The position numbers were made by a program, and so were the translations under genes. Below the pieces are notes generated by a model. That model saw only the letters and a program-made list of their open reading frames with translations, searched no databases and was not told where the DNA came from. Below, in pieces: positions 13,136 to 25,300 of a DNA stretch of 56,487 nt (positions are counted from its first letter, which is position 1; each line of letters begins with the position of its first letter). The DNA comes from Saccoglossus kowalevskii (Eukaryota > Hemichordata > Enteropneusta > Harrimaniidae), in assembly GCF_000003605.2 (NCBI RefSeq), contig NW_003129358.1, forward strand, positions 176,915-233,401, in the 5' to 3' direction.

Positions 13136-16100
13136 CTCTAACGGAATGAAAAGATCGCTAGATAAAACATCATATACATGACATACAGAAACGTTAGTAG
13201 TCGGGTAATGCCATGAAATGGGCACGTTTTATAGTTCATTCGCTAACAGTCTGAGCGCGTACGGGTCACGTCAAGTTTACAGTACTACGATTCTAGTTGC
13301 ATCCACGAACAGCTTCTTAGCACGGGCTAAAATGTCAACAACGTTAGTCTGTGCTATTATGGTTTACGAAACGGTAATACGAGCTAAATCTGATCTGGTC
13401 TTAACGGGCTAACGAAGTGTACGCGAACGCTTAGCGTGGGCTAAGCGCCAAAACACCATTCAATGCCCATTTGGAAAATATATTCATATTAACTATTTCG
13501 GTCGGTATGCCCATGGAGATAATAAGAATTCTTATTACCTCCATGGTATGCCATTTCCGACATGACAATCAACGCGAGCAAATCCAGAGACATTATTCTC
13601 GAGAGACTACATCCTTTTACTCTGCAATCTGAATTTGCATTATTGTTTTTATTCATAGAACTAATATATGTACATTCCTAGTTACCGTACTGAGTGGGCA
13701 TGGTTAAAAAGACTGGAGATCTGTATATTCTTAACAAGTTTGGGTGTTCCTTAAATTAGTCCGTGCTAACTGTTGTACCCTCCCGTGTGTGGACGCAATT
13801 TTGTCTAGCCGATATGCAAACATATGAGATTGGCTTAAATCTTAGCCCCTACCTGGTGTAGCATAAATATCATATGAATATGACCACTATCTCCATGGAA
13901 GATAGTCGGTACATTTCAGATGTTCACATTTCCATTTCTCAGTCGAGTTATGCCCAAATCTGGAACTATAAACCAATCTGCTTGTTCACCGTGTACAACC
14001 GTACAATGAACGTGCCTCTACCCGCTGCTATCAGAGTTTGTATTTTGTTACCGTTAAAAATATAACACGTAATTTGTGAATGTATTATTATAGGGCGACA
14101 TTCGTTTGTGTGTAGTGTGTGAGTTTGTTTGAGTTAGCGCGTTTTTGAATCCCCCGTATTAATCCGCGCCAGTAAAAAGAACCATATTGAAACCTTGGTG
14201 AAATCGTATATTTGTTGGGAGTACAAGACAAGCGAAAACTATCACAACTAAAAATATATTCTTTTAAGGTTTATGATGTCCTAGGCGGTACGGCTTACGT
14301 GACCTCGCAAGCTCGGGCGCTTCCGTCACACAACCTAAGGCAGCAAAACTGTATACAGTGCATAAAAATTAGTAGGTATTCACGTCACCTTTAAAAGTTT
14401 ACAAAATGCTCGTGTTTTACATTCATGTACACCTATTGAAGTTTGACAAATTATAATCTATCACATCTGTCTATTCGTATGTACTTTTGTAAGATATCCT
14501 AGGGGCTCAATATACAATTATGTATATTCAACTTGTGAAAAACAAATTTGCGAGCGCGCTCAGTAACGTAGCAACCAGAGAATACTTCCGAACTCGAAAC
14601 TCGTTTAGAAGATACTTTAGAGCTCGATGTGGATTAAGTTCTTATGGGTCAGTTGATGTCGTGATTTCTTCTGTGCACTCAGTTTAAATAACACGCTGTG
14701 ACAGGTAAGACGAGAATACTCCATGGATAGTGAATGAATTTCAATGATTACGTTTATTTTTTGTTTTTGTCAACAAATTTGAGTATTTTTTTTTGTTTAT
14801 ATTTATATATAACAGTGTTATGCAGGGTTATAATAGTCAGCTTTCATTAGGAACACAACAACAATAGTTTGATAGCAATTCGTTTACAGTAGTAGTAGCC
14901 CTCGGCATCTTTACTCAGTGGACAAACTGAAAGTTGTTATACTAAATGCACATAATGCCCTAGGTTTACTTGATTTAAAGGCTCGGCGTAAGTGTTATGT
15001 GACACTAATATTTAGAATAATATTGTTAATGCAAGATGGACTTCTGTGTGTCTAAAATCCACAAACAAATTGAGGGTTATAAACAACGTGACGGAATTTC
15101 ATTAATCCAAGGTGATAGGTGAGTCGTCCTTTTATTCAGTGAGGCAACAACATCAGTTCGTTTACTTTTAATACCCTCATAAAATACCCGTGTTGCGTCA
15201 AATTGTCAACATACTAGTATTTTATGTAACAGTTGTCTATATGTTCACACATCAATTCAGCGCCTGTATCTTTCGAGACTTAGGCAAATGAAACTATGCG
15301 ATTCTTACCATGTACAGATCTACACGTTAGCCTTAAAGTGGTTTAGAGAAATGCTCACTATTGTATAGGCAGCTGTATGTTCAAAGATAAAGTACTTTAT
15401 AAGGAGTAAGGATTTCTATTGTAAGTTCGATCTTGTGCAAAGTCAGGAATAACTAATATTCCATTTGATATTTTTCTTATTGTCTACCTTTCTAATGAAT
15501 CACTTTTCTAATGTGAATATAATAGTTTGACGACAGGAACATCGTCTTCGTAAAAATGAATATTCAGAAAACATTCTGACGTCATTTGGTTACACGCTAT
15601 TTACAGGTGCCACAACAACCACTACTCCAGTTATTTCACAAATGAGTTTCACATAGTATATCAATACTACAGCATCTGAGTTTATAAATTATCACAGACT
15701 AATTGCAAAACGATACAAACACAGTTTAGTTTAGTTTCTCAACAATAACAATTGACAGAATGCATTGCGAAATAACGTTGAAGTTGAAAATAACGACCTC
15801 GGCTACGTATAGAATATAAACATCGTAATACCCTCGTTCGGAAACTCTTCTGAAATATAAAATTCGACCAGAAATCAAACGTCGAGGCCATATGCCGAGG
15901 CATCTTGTCGTGTGCAGGACATTATATCCAGAAGAGTACGACTAGGAGGGCGTTATCTGACTTAAAACCCACTGCTCGAACCAGGTACTATGTACTATGT
16001 ACTAAATATGCTTTTGGGCGATTATCATATACGTGTAAATGCATTGTGTGAGTTCTTTTAACAATTCTGTACGAAATTCGTCATGGAAAGGGGGCATCAT

Positions 16101-16800
16101 GCACATGAAAGCTATAAAAGTCGGGAAACGGTTGTTTTCTCATAAATTTGCACACAGAAAAATAAACATTAAATTATAAAACATGTTAAATATGTAATGT
16201 CATCATTTGAAGCTTGGCAGCAGGCAAAGTTTTATTTTTACTGCTCACCACTATATTAACATAACTGTTATATATGGAATATAATCTTATTCATAAATAT
16301 TTACAGGTAAAAATGTGGGTAAATGTGACTATGTATTATGAGATTCAAGGGGAAAAAAGCTGCTTGGGTAAAATCTAGTATAGTCTAGTCTGGTTTGGTT
16401 AAATGAAAGCCTCAAAAACAACTATTCTTCAATATATACAAGCCACAAATCAGTCTGTACTGTTGCCTTTTCATTATTTTATAATCAGTGGAAGAAACTG
16501 ATTTTAACTGATTGTATTCAAAGTGCACAAAAATACTAATTAGACGACGATCAGATAACTAATTTACATAATTGACTGTAAAATAAAGTAATATTGTATC
16601 TAAGCATTAATCTACTGTATTTGGCCCTACAGGATGATGTTAAATCACATATTATTCTACCATGATAAGATTATTCTTTAAACATAATTCAATCAATTTT
16701 TGCCAAACCCATTTGTGCCTTCATATAACTAATACATGTATATTGTGATCATTTAATTTTTCAACTCTGCTTGAAATTATTCGAATTTACATATAAACAT
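13136..16800. other. Intergenic, no gene recognised
   Basis: Apart from the palindrome at 13511-13546, I see no supported gene, RNA or transposon. A weak retrotransposon-like stretch around 14915-15060 was rejected. Confidence 0.4.
13511..13546. repeat. 36-bp near-perfect palindrome
   Basis: Centred on GAATTC (13526-13531) and bounded at both ends by CCATGG. All 18 pairs match except one. Copies of ggtatgcc flank it as a direct repeat (13504-13511 and 13545-13552, overlapping the ends), as a small palindromic insertion would leave. Confidence 0.7.
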
Positions 16801-16802
16801 GA

Positions 16803-16872
16803 AACACAAGATTCGAACTCAGCAAATGCGCCTCGACACATGTAAGTAGAGACGCTACCCGTTACGCAAATA
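16803..16872 (-). repeat. tRNA-like sequence, probable SINE head or tRNA pseudogene
   Basis: On the - strand there is a degenerate D-arm/A-box-like stretch (gtaacgggtagcg), about 35 nt later a good B box (gagttcgaatc), and spacing like a tRNA. The acceptor stem does not pair. A tRNA-derived SINE head is the simplest reading. I did not find a second copy in the window. Confidence 0.35.
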
Positions 16873-19800
16873 AAATAATCTTTCCCTTTTGAGTTAATCT
16901 ACTTATTTTATTTTCCAAAATTGCGAAATAATCTTTGCCAATGTGTCAAGCTGAGCTTTCTGGTGGTAGATAGATATGGCCTGAATAAAAGTCGTGTTCC
17001 AGGATTTGTAATCTAATCTACACCACAAGATGCTTATCCCCTTTCGCAATTCAGATAAATAATAAAGCTACACCATCTGAATATTGACTAGTTTTATTCT
17101 GTTTCTGTTACAGTAGCCTATAATATCTAAAAGTGTGCTCACATTTGATTTACCCAACCACGAATTCCGAAGACAGAAAATATCATGTTTATCAATAACG
17201 GAAATAAAACCTGTTCCATCACATTAGAGTTCGAATCTAGCATTTGAACTAACACTGTAATCTTCACATCAATATTATTATTATTTACATTACTCGTCTT
17301 AATTGGTTGTACTTATTATTCGATTTTCGTGTCAATTATTATTTCGTGTGTTTTCAACTAGTCACTGAGTGATGGCTATTTCGAGCCAACTGTTTTTGAT
17401 ACTTATCATGGCAAGTAGTGCGCCTACCTACAGTGGCAAGCGTTTCCGTGATCTCGAGTTGTTACTGTGTGTGTGTGTTTGTGCAAGTATTTAGATAACA
17501 ATTAATGTATTATATTGAAACTTACCGTGTTCTACTCTGACCCCCACTTTAACTTGTGAAACTTGCCATCTATAGACTTCAAGTATGAGTATGATCAGGT
17601 GATTTGTATTGAAATTTGTATTATTAATGAAACAGCTATTTTTTCAATATCTAAAATGGTATGATATTTTACATCCTGCAATGATTAGTCTTTGTCTACA
17701 ATTTTAGAATGCCATAAACCCCTAAACGATGAAATTGCAGTAAATCACTAATTTAAATAAAGGCACTGTAAATATTCTAAAAATAATGATTCCTTAAATG
17801 TATCTAAAGTTCATTAAACAAAGATGAAATGCTGAATGAAAAAGATATACATTGTTGACAACTTTTCAATCTAGGTATGCATTGGAAATGTCAATAATAT
17901 GTTGTCAGTGAACTAATTACAATAAATGGATCCGAATTATGTGATCGATTGAACCCGAGAAATAAATCCAAAGGATCAACTATAAAATCACGTCATGGAT
18001 TCAAGCTTTAGCTACTTTAATAAATAAAACTGTATATTCATTATTGATCTCTCGATGTCCATGTCACTTAAGTGAGCAAAAGAGATTATCTCTCTGCTAG
18101 GGGATACAGAACCTCATTGACGACAGGGAGTCTTTCAGGTTATCTGTCTCGGGATTACCTTTATTCTTGTCAAGGGTTTCATTAGTTAAGTAGTTTGTGG
18201 AGTTATAAATCAACAAATTCGCTTTTTAACTACTTTTTCAGGATTCATACAAACTTATTATCCGAAGATTTGTTAATCAGATTAAAGCCAAATCTGTTTT
18301 ATGTTAGGATAAATTCATGTTTAGGGTAATGCACAAGTGAAGTTCAATGTCTGAACGATGCACGCCATAAGTGGCATAAGTGTATTGGCTGACTTGCAAT
18401 AAATCAAACGCACCTAAAGAATTGTACCGGCCAATCACGCCCAACTGATGTGTTGGTATAAATGTGTATGCTTGTTTCATTATTCACATAAATTTACATA
18501 AGATATTGCAGTTGTGCGACATTACACTGAATATTCATGACATTTTGAACGTGTCAAGGTGTTCGAAAGCCTACCGAAATACAATTATATACGTCGAAAA
18601 AAAATCTGTCCACAAGCAAGCTGCTCTCTGATTGGTCTGACTCTTAGAATGTTAGGGTTGGGTAGCCAATCAGGTACAATCTTGTAAGTAGCTTCGCATT
18701 GACTTAACCATTGTGACTGTGATTTGACAAGTTCACTCCATATACCATAGTATACCACACGATTTTCACCATTTCAATCCATATACACTTGCCGACCACA
18801 TCCAAGGCCGTTAAACTAGTGAAAATCTCATAAACATGCTTCTGGTATCACGCAAACATGACGATTTAAATAATCTGATTCTGGCTACTGACCTCAGAGA
18901 CATATACAAAGAAAAACATGAATACTTCAACAATATATAATTTAATTGTAAATATTATTAATTATCTAAAAAAAACGCAGGATGTTAGAAAAACACAAAA
19001 AAATTTCACAACGGTAAATGCATCATTAGGGAAGTCGTTAAATGTATATACAGTAATATATTCAGGTTGAAAGGCCATTTGACAAGGTTACTGAACTGAA
19101 CTGACAGTTTATCTTAAACATAACTGTGACCTTGTACAACAATGATAGTTCCTTTAAAGCATAATTCTCAATTATTACCCAATCTTTGTGTTTATACTGG
19201 TGACAAATGTTAATATTCGCAGTTAAAATGTAAATGTTTTCATTTGTAAGCTGTTTTCAAGACATAACAATAAACACTCCAAGCCTCATATTTTCTGCAT
19301 AGACTAAAATAATTGGTAGGTTATAGACCTTTGTATGCTCAGTTTTTAAATGCTGTTTAGTAAAATTGACATGCCATTGCTGTCCACACCTCCATGGTTT
19401 GTATATGGCTGTGTGAATGAGGGTGAAACAAATTTATGAAATTACATTGAAGGGATTGAATAAGGGTCATGGCACACCCGTGTTTATATTGTTCACAATG
19501 TTAATCCACCTTTTTATAATTTCAATCTATTTTTTCTGTGAGATTAGGCTTAACTGGAGTTGCTACTATAAATGTTCAAATATAATGCAGTAATTTAAAT
19601 GGCTATATTTTCTAAATTTGCAAACAGAAACACATTCATCTTTTGTAACTCTGTACAGTAAATCAAGTATACAAGGTAACACATTAAAAACACTGAATGT
19701 GAGCTATCTCAGTCAGCGTCAATAAACCTTCATGACAATTTATAGACAACTGTATATCAAAAGTTATGATAAAAAAAAAGATCACACCACAGAATGAACA

Positions 19801-22226
19801 TAATTTTAACTAGTAACAATTTAGGAACATAATTCACTATTAAAAACAAATGATTTGCATAAATTGATGTTCCATACACAACAATTTATGCTACTAGATA
19901 ACATTAATCATGTTACTCCAAAGTAAAATATATTGAAAGTTAGTAATCTTAGTCCATGGTAATTCAATATAGTGAGCTCAGTGACTTGCGTGATGTGATC
20001 AACTGCTGCCATTAGTGTACAATTCCTCATCCATGAGGTAAGCATAACATACTTCTCAGAAAACTTAATGATGTAATAGTCTCAAAGAATACGATATATA
20101 CACATCCCTTCAAAAGATTGATGCAACATTTTGCCATTTTTATGTATTGTTTTATATAATTAGGGTGATTTTTGACATAATATCTCATTGGTAACAGATC
20201 AAAATTTAAGGTGACAAAAATGTACTTCAGTATACAACAATTAATATAGAATGATCCTCTATTTTCTAGTTATCAGATTGCAATTAAATTCTACATGTGT
20301 ATATTGCACAATATTTTTAAAATAACTAAAAAAACATTGGATCATGGGGTCACATCTCTACTAGTGTCATTGATTTTTCACAATTTCAATTCAAAATGGC
20401 CACCATTATGGGCAATAATGCTATGACAATATAACTACAACAAAGATGAGATGTGGGAACTTAATATTATTTTCTCATTTACTCATTTACAACTTACTTG
20501 ACACAAATGTTTACACAGTATCTCCAATATTAATTCATTCATTATTGATATATACTTATTTTCAAAACAGTCATAAAACTGTACTCTGTTCCATTGCATA
20601 TAGTACATAATCATTCTTTTGTGTTCTTGAACTGACAACAATTGACAAAAAACAACACATAAGTACACTACACTACACTACAAATCAGTAAGAGAAATTT
20701 ATATGGACTCCATGGTATACAAGAAGTTATGTGAGATGTTTCAAAAAGAGTGAGCACATCATGCTCCACCATGTGACACTCGCCATATATTTTTCTGTAC
20801 CATAATCAAATCAAGGATCTATATGAGAAAAGTGATATTGAAAACAATCTGACCAAAAAATGTTTGTCAGGCTACTGGTAAAGTAATGAAAATTTAAAGC
20901 CACATCATAACAAAATTAAGTAATTCAGCAATCTATTCAATGGGTACCATGGCAACCTGGAGGTCGGAGGTAAGTACAACATCAGCGTTTGGGGTGAATC
21001 ACCAGTGAAAGAAACAAGGCACAGAAAAATATGCAATTGAAGAAAAACAAGTCATTGCAGTACACAGTCCCCAAGTTACTAAATTTAAGAAGTAACTGAC
21101 AAATTTGTAGGCTATACACTATTACTGGTATAATCTCAAAATAAAACAGCTTCAAGGCGTGGTTTAGAAAATATGGGAGCTATAAATGTTTTAAAATTGC
21201 TTAAATTACTTAATTTACACTCTCGTTTCAAATCTGGACATTATTTTTACTGAATGTAACACAGAAACCTATATCATTTATAGTGAAACTGTCTTGAGAG
21301 AAGACAACATTCAGACTGACTGGGAACTTGTCTCTTTTTATACATAGAGTGAACTACTAGAAATGTATCTACATTTATGGATGAGCAAGATATGTAGCTT
21401 TAGTACATACTTCTCTATTAGAAGACAAATGTACTGTAACTAATATAAAAATAAAAATGACTGATTTAATATCATATAAAACGTGAATATTTGATAAAAA
21501 CACATAACTAAAGCTACCCAAAGGTCCCATAGAGTGAAAAATCACCTTGTTTAAGGAATGATGAATTGTCACCTATATGAACAATTCCATTCCATCACTT
21601 TCAATGACAATAAGGCTTTAATTTAAGGCTTTACACTCAGTCATAAATATTGTCAACATTCATTTAGTATCATAATTGTATCTATTATAGCTAAATAAAA
21701 ATTATATTTATGTATGTTAATATGGTCACATGACCTTCTCCTCCATGGTCAAAATGTTGTGGACTAGATCAAATTTCTGATGAGAAAGCATCTTTCAATT
21801 ACACACACACAGGGGAGACCATTCATCTACTAGCTCATTTCTGACTGTAGCCAACGGGGGCTAAAAACTGGGAGTGTTGCCAAGTACAGGAAAAAAATAC
21901 AGGACAATACATGTTCTAACCCAGCCAGCCCCAACAGAATTAATGGATGGATCAACAACTGACTGTTACTATGGATACTATCACAGCCTCCGGAGTAAGT
22001 GTAAATACAGAATATAAAATAGACGATAATTTAAAAGAAACAGAATCATGCAGTTATTTTTAGAAGCAAACAGCTGCATACATGTAATAGATGGATTCGT
22101 CGATTGTGTAAATAAGCAAAATATTTCTGATTCGGCAGGAGTTCACAGGAGGAAAAATCAAATCTACCACTAGAGGGCACTACTTGTATAGATCATCTCA
22201 CCACTAGAGAGTGACATTCCAGTGCT
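16873..22226. other. Region downstream of LRRC20, no second gene seen
   Basis: Very AT-rich with no domain-bearing frame on either strand. The right-hand part must include the 3' UTR of LRRC20 (- strand), whose end I cannot place. An AATAAA hexamer overlaps the stop codon (22226-22231 read on the - strand), but it is too close to be the sole poly(A) signal with confidence. Confidence 0.4.
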
Positions 22227-22366
22227 TTATTTCCTCTGCCCGATATGTACAGTCAATCTACCATTCAGCACTTCTATGGCAAGACATGTCTCCTCACTTA
22301 ATGGATTGTCATTTAAATATACATCATGGAGGTTTGGTATTTCTTGTATTCTTTGCGTGTCAATAT
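22227..22366 (-). CDS. LRRC20: LRRC20 coding exon 4 (last)
   Basis: Follows an AG acceptor (read ctatatag on the - strand) and ends in TAA at 22227-22229. Encodes residues 128-173, including IDTQRIQEIPNLHDVYLNDN and the C-terminal tail LTVHIGQRK. Confidence 0.88.
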
Positions 22367-25300
22367 CTATATAGATGAAAAAATATCATTGGTATATGGG
22401 ATACAGAATATGAACAAAAAAGTAAAATGATTGATAATTTGCACTGGTTTTGAAAATATCTCGTATATCATATCATATCTCAAAATTTCACTCAGTGATC
22501 TGGGATGATAGTCATATATTATTATTCATATCAATCCTAATATTGTTACAAAAAATCAACATTCAACTTAGAAAGTTTCCAGTGTGATAGTTTTCTTTTA
22601 TATACAATGTGAATTTCCATCCCATAATTCATTGCATATTTGCACAGTAACATACTCAGTGGTAAACAAATTTAAATTTGGCTCAACCTGCCTTATAAGG
22701 AAGTTTGTGTAGAATTTTAAAATTACATGTCACTGGATTCATTTAGTAATTTTTGTTCTTTTTGATCTTTAGCGTTGTTTTTTATGTTGAAATAATTACT
22801 TCATATTTCAAAATTTAGCTTGGTGCTGAACTAAAAAAGTTTAATACTGTTATGGATATGGTTCCTGATAAACAACTTCTCAAAATAGGTTCAATGGAAG
22901 GCTTTCCCATAATGCATTGCACACATTCAATCACAAAGTGTGGTTTACAACCTCATATCACATGATTAGTTACTCACAAAGATGTTTGACTTAGACACAA
23001 AAAAATAAACATAACCTAGATTACCTGTTGGGACATTAAAATAATTTCTCAAGGGGTATGTGCAACCAATAAACTCACAGTTCACAAAAAATTACCAAAA
23101 AGCCACAGCAAAATTATCATTATCGTCTGCACAAGTTGTCCACATTTCAAATTTATTTCAAACATTCCATGTTATGTCAGTTCTATTGATATTAAGATTT
23201 TGTAATCATAACAATTTTTTCCACCACTATATTTGTACCGAAAGATTTAATGTCTGACTGGCTAAAGGTCTTGACCAAAATGAGCATAAGCATAGAGCAC
23301 AACTTGAAAATTACAAGTACGATAATATGTTCCAATTTTGACAGGTTTTTCTAATCTAATATTACATCAAATGCCTTGTTGGACACAATATAAGAGGTAG
23401 GGTTATAGTGCCACCTACAGTTGAAACTGAGAAGCAGTTCCCCAAAACAAGTCCAACGTGCAGATGGTTTATACACATTAAAACAATTACCACTGATATT
23501 ACATTCAAAACATCAATCAACCTGACTACAGTTGCTAAGAATGTGCAAAACCAAATTAAGGTAGATACCCCTAAAGCCAGAAATGTGTAACATAGAAAAT
23601 TATGTCCAGTTGGTCTAAGATTATAGAAAAATAGATGCAAATTTGATTGGTAGTGTCGTGAGCACATAAATAAAGGTTAGAAAATGAAGAAGACGACCAG
23701 AAATTTGTATCGCTGTCGCATGATTTGTTTTTCTCGTATAATGTCCTGTTATGAATAAAATGAACATATTACGCAATAAATGCAACAACTGTAAAAGATA
23801 TACTGTAAAACATGTTGAAAAAGCGGCATGCAATTTTAGCGAATTGTGGTAAAATGACGTAATAGCATAATGCTGATTTAGCGAATCTCTCTTGCCATTG
23901 TTGAGTTCTTGTTTGGCGGCCATTTTGAATTGATAATAAACTCATTAACGACATATTGAATTAGTGAATCAGTTCTCTCACTAAATTCGCAAAAAAGACA
24001 TGTTTTACAGTATGCACTATTGTCATGTGATAGCATTGCATATCATAAACAATTATGAATCATACCTGTAATCATATTTGCCTTAGCGTTAAACGTTTTC
24101 AGACATGATAAACTGTAAACCACGTCGGGAAAATCAATGAATCTATTCTCAGATATATCTAACGATGTTAAAGCAACCATCTTACTGAGTTCATTTGGAA
24201 GACGAGTCAGAAGATTAGAAGACAAATTCAACTCTGAAAACAAAGATATAATAATGAAATTATAATCATTTAATTATTTTAACAATAAATTAAATAATTC
24301 TTAAATGAATCAATGATTACATAATCATCACTCATATGAGAGTACATAGAGACCAGAGTACAGTGGCCCCTCGCTAAGTCGCGGGTGTTGGGATCCAAGC
24401 AAAAACCGCGACTTATCGAGGGCCGCGACTTACCGAGGGACGTCGTGAAAGAGGGAGGTCGTGCATTGAAAAACATATAAAAAGCACATATAAACCCTCG
24501 GTTTAGTTAATTGATGTATCATCACATGTGTCAGGCAGTATTCGAATAAAATCATGATTATGTTTGCTGTAAACATTGCGTTGATTATTTTGTTTGTGTC
24601 TGATATTATGTGGGCCGCTTGCTATTGCTTGCGACTTCGACGGTAACAGCTTCCAAAATAAACCAGTTTCATCGCAATTATAAACATGTTCGTCAAAATA
24701 ACCACCTTCATAGATAATTTCTCTCAGTTTTTCGGGAAANNNNNNNNNNNNNNNNNNNNNNNNNNNNNNNNNNNNNNNNNNNNNNNNNNNNNNNNNNNNN
24801 NNNNNNNNNNNNNNNNNNNNNNNNNNNNNNNNNNNNNNNNNNNNNNNNNNNNNNNNNNNNNNNNNNNNNNNNNNNNNNNNNNNNNNNNNNNNNNNNNNNN
24901 NNNNNNNNNNNNNNNNNNNNNNNNNNNNNNNNNNNNNNNNNNNNNNNNNNNNNNNNNNNNNNNNNNNNNNNNNNNNNNNNNNNNNNNNNNNNNNNNNNNN
25001 NNNNNNNNNNNNNNNNNNNNNNNNNNNNNNNNNNNNNNNNNNNNNNNNNNNNNNNNNNNNNNNNNNNNNNNNNNNNNNNNNNNNNNNNNNNNNNNNNNNN
25101 NNNNNNNNNNNNNNNNNNNNNNNNNNNNNNNNNNNNNNNNNNNNNNNNNNNNNNNNNNNNNNNNNNNNNNNNNNNNNNNNNNNNNNNNNNNNNNNNNNNN
25201 NNNNNNNNNNNNNNNNNNNNNNNNNNNNNNNNNNNNNNNNNNNNNNNNNNNNNNNNNNNNNNNNNNNNNNNNNNNNNNNNNNNNNNNNNNNNNNNNNNNN

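Noticed and set aside
14915-15060. Stretch reading DKLKVVILNAHNALGLLD that faintly resembles the tail of a LINE reverse transcriptase
   Set aside because: Only one weak block, with no neighbouring conserved blocks and no tail; chance similarity is likely.
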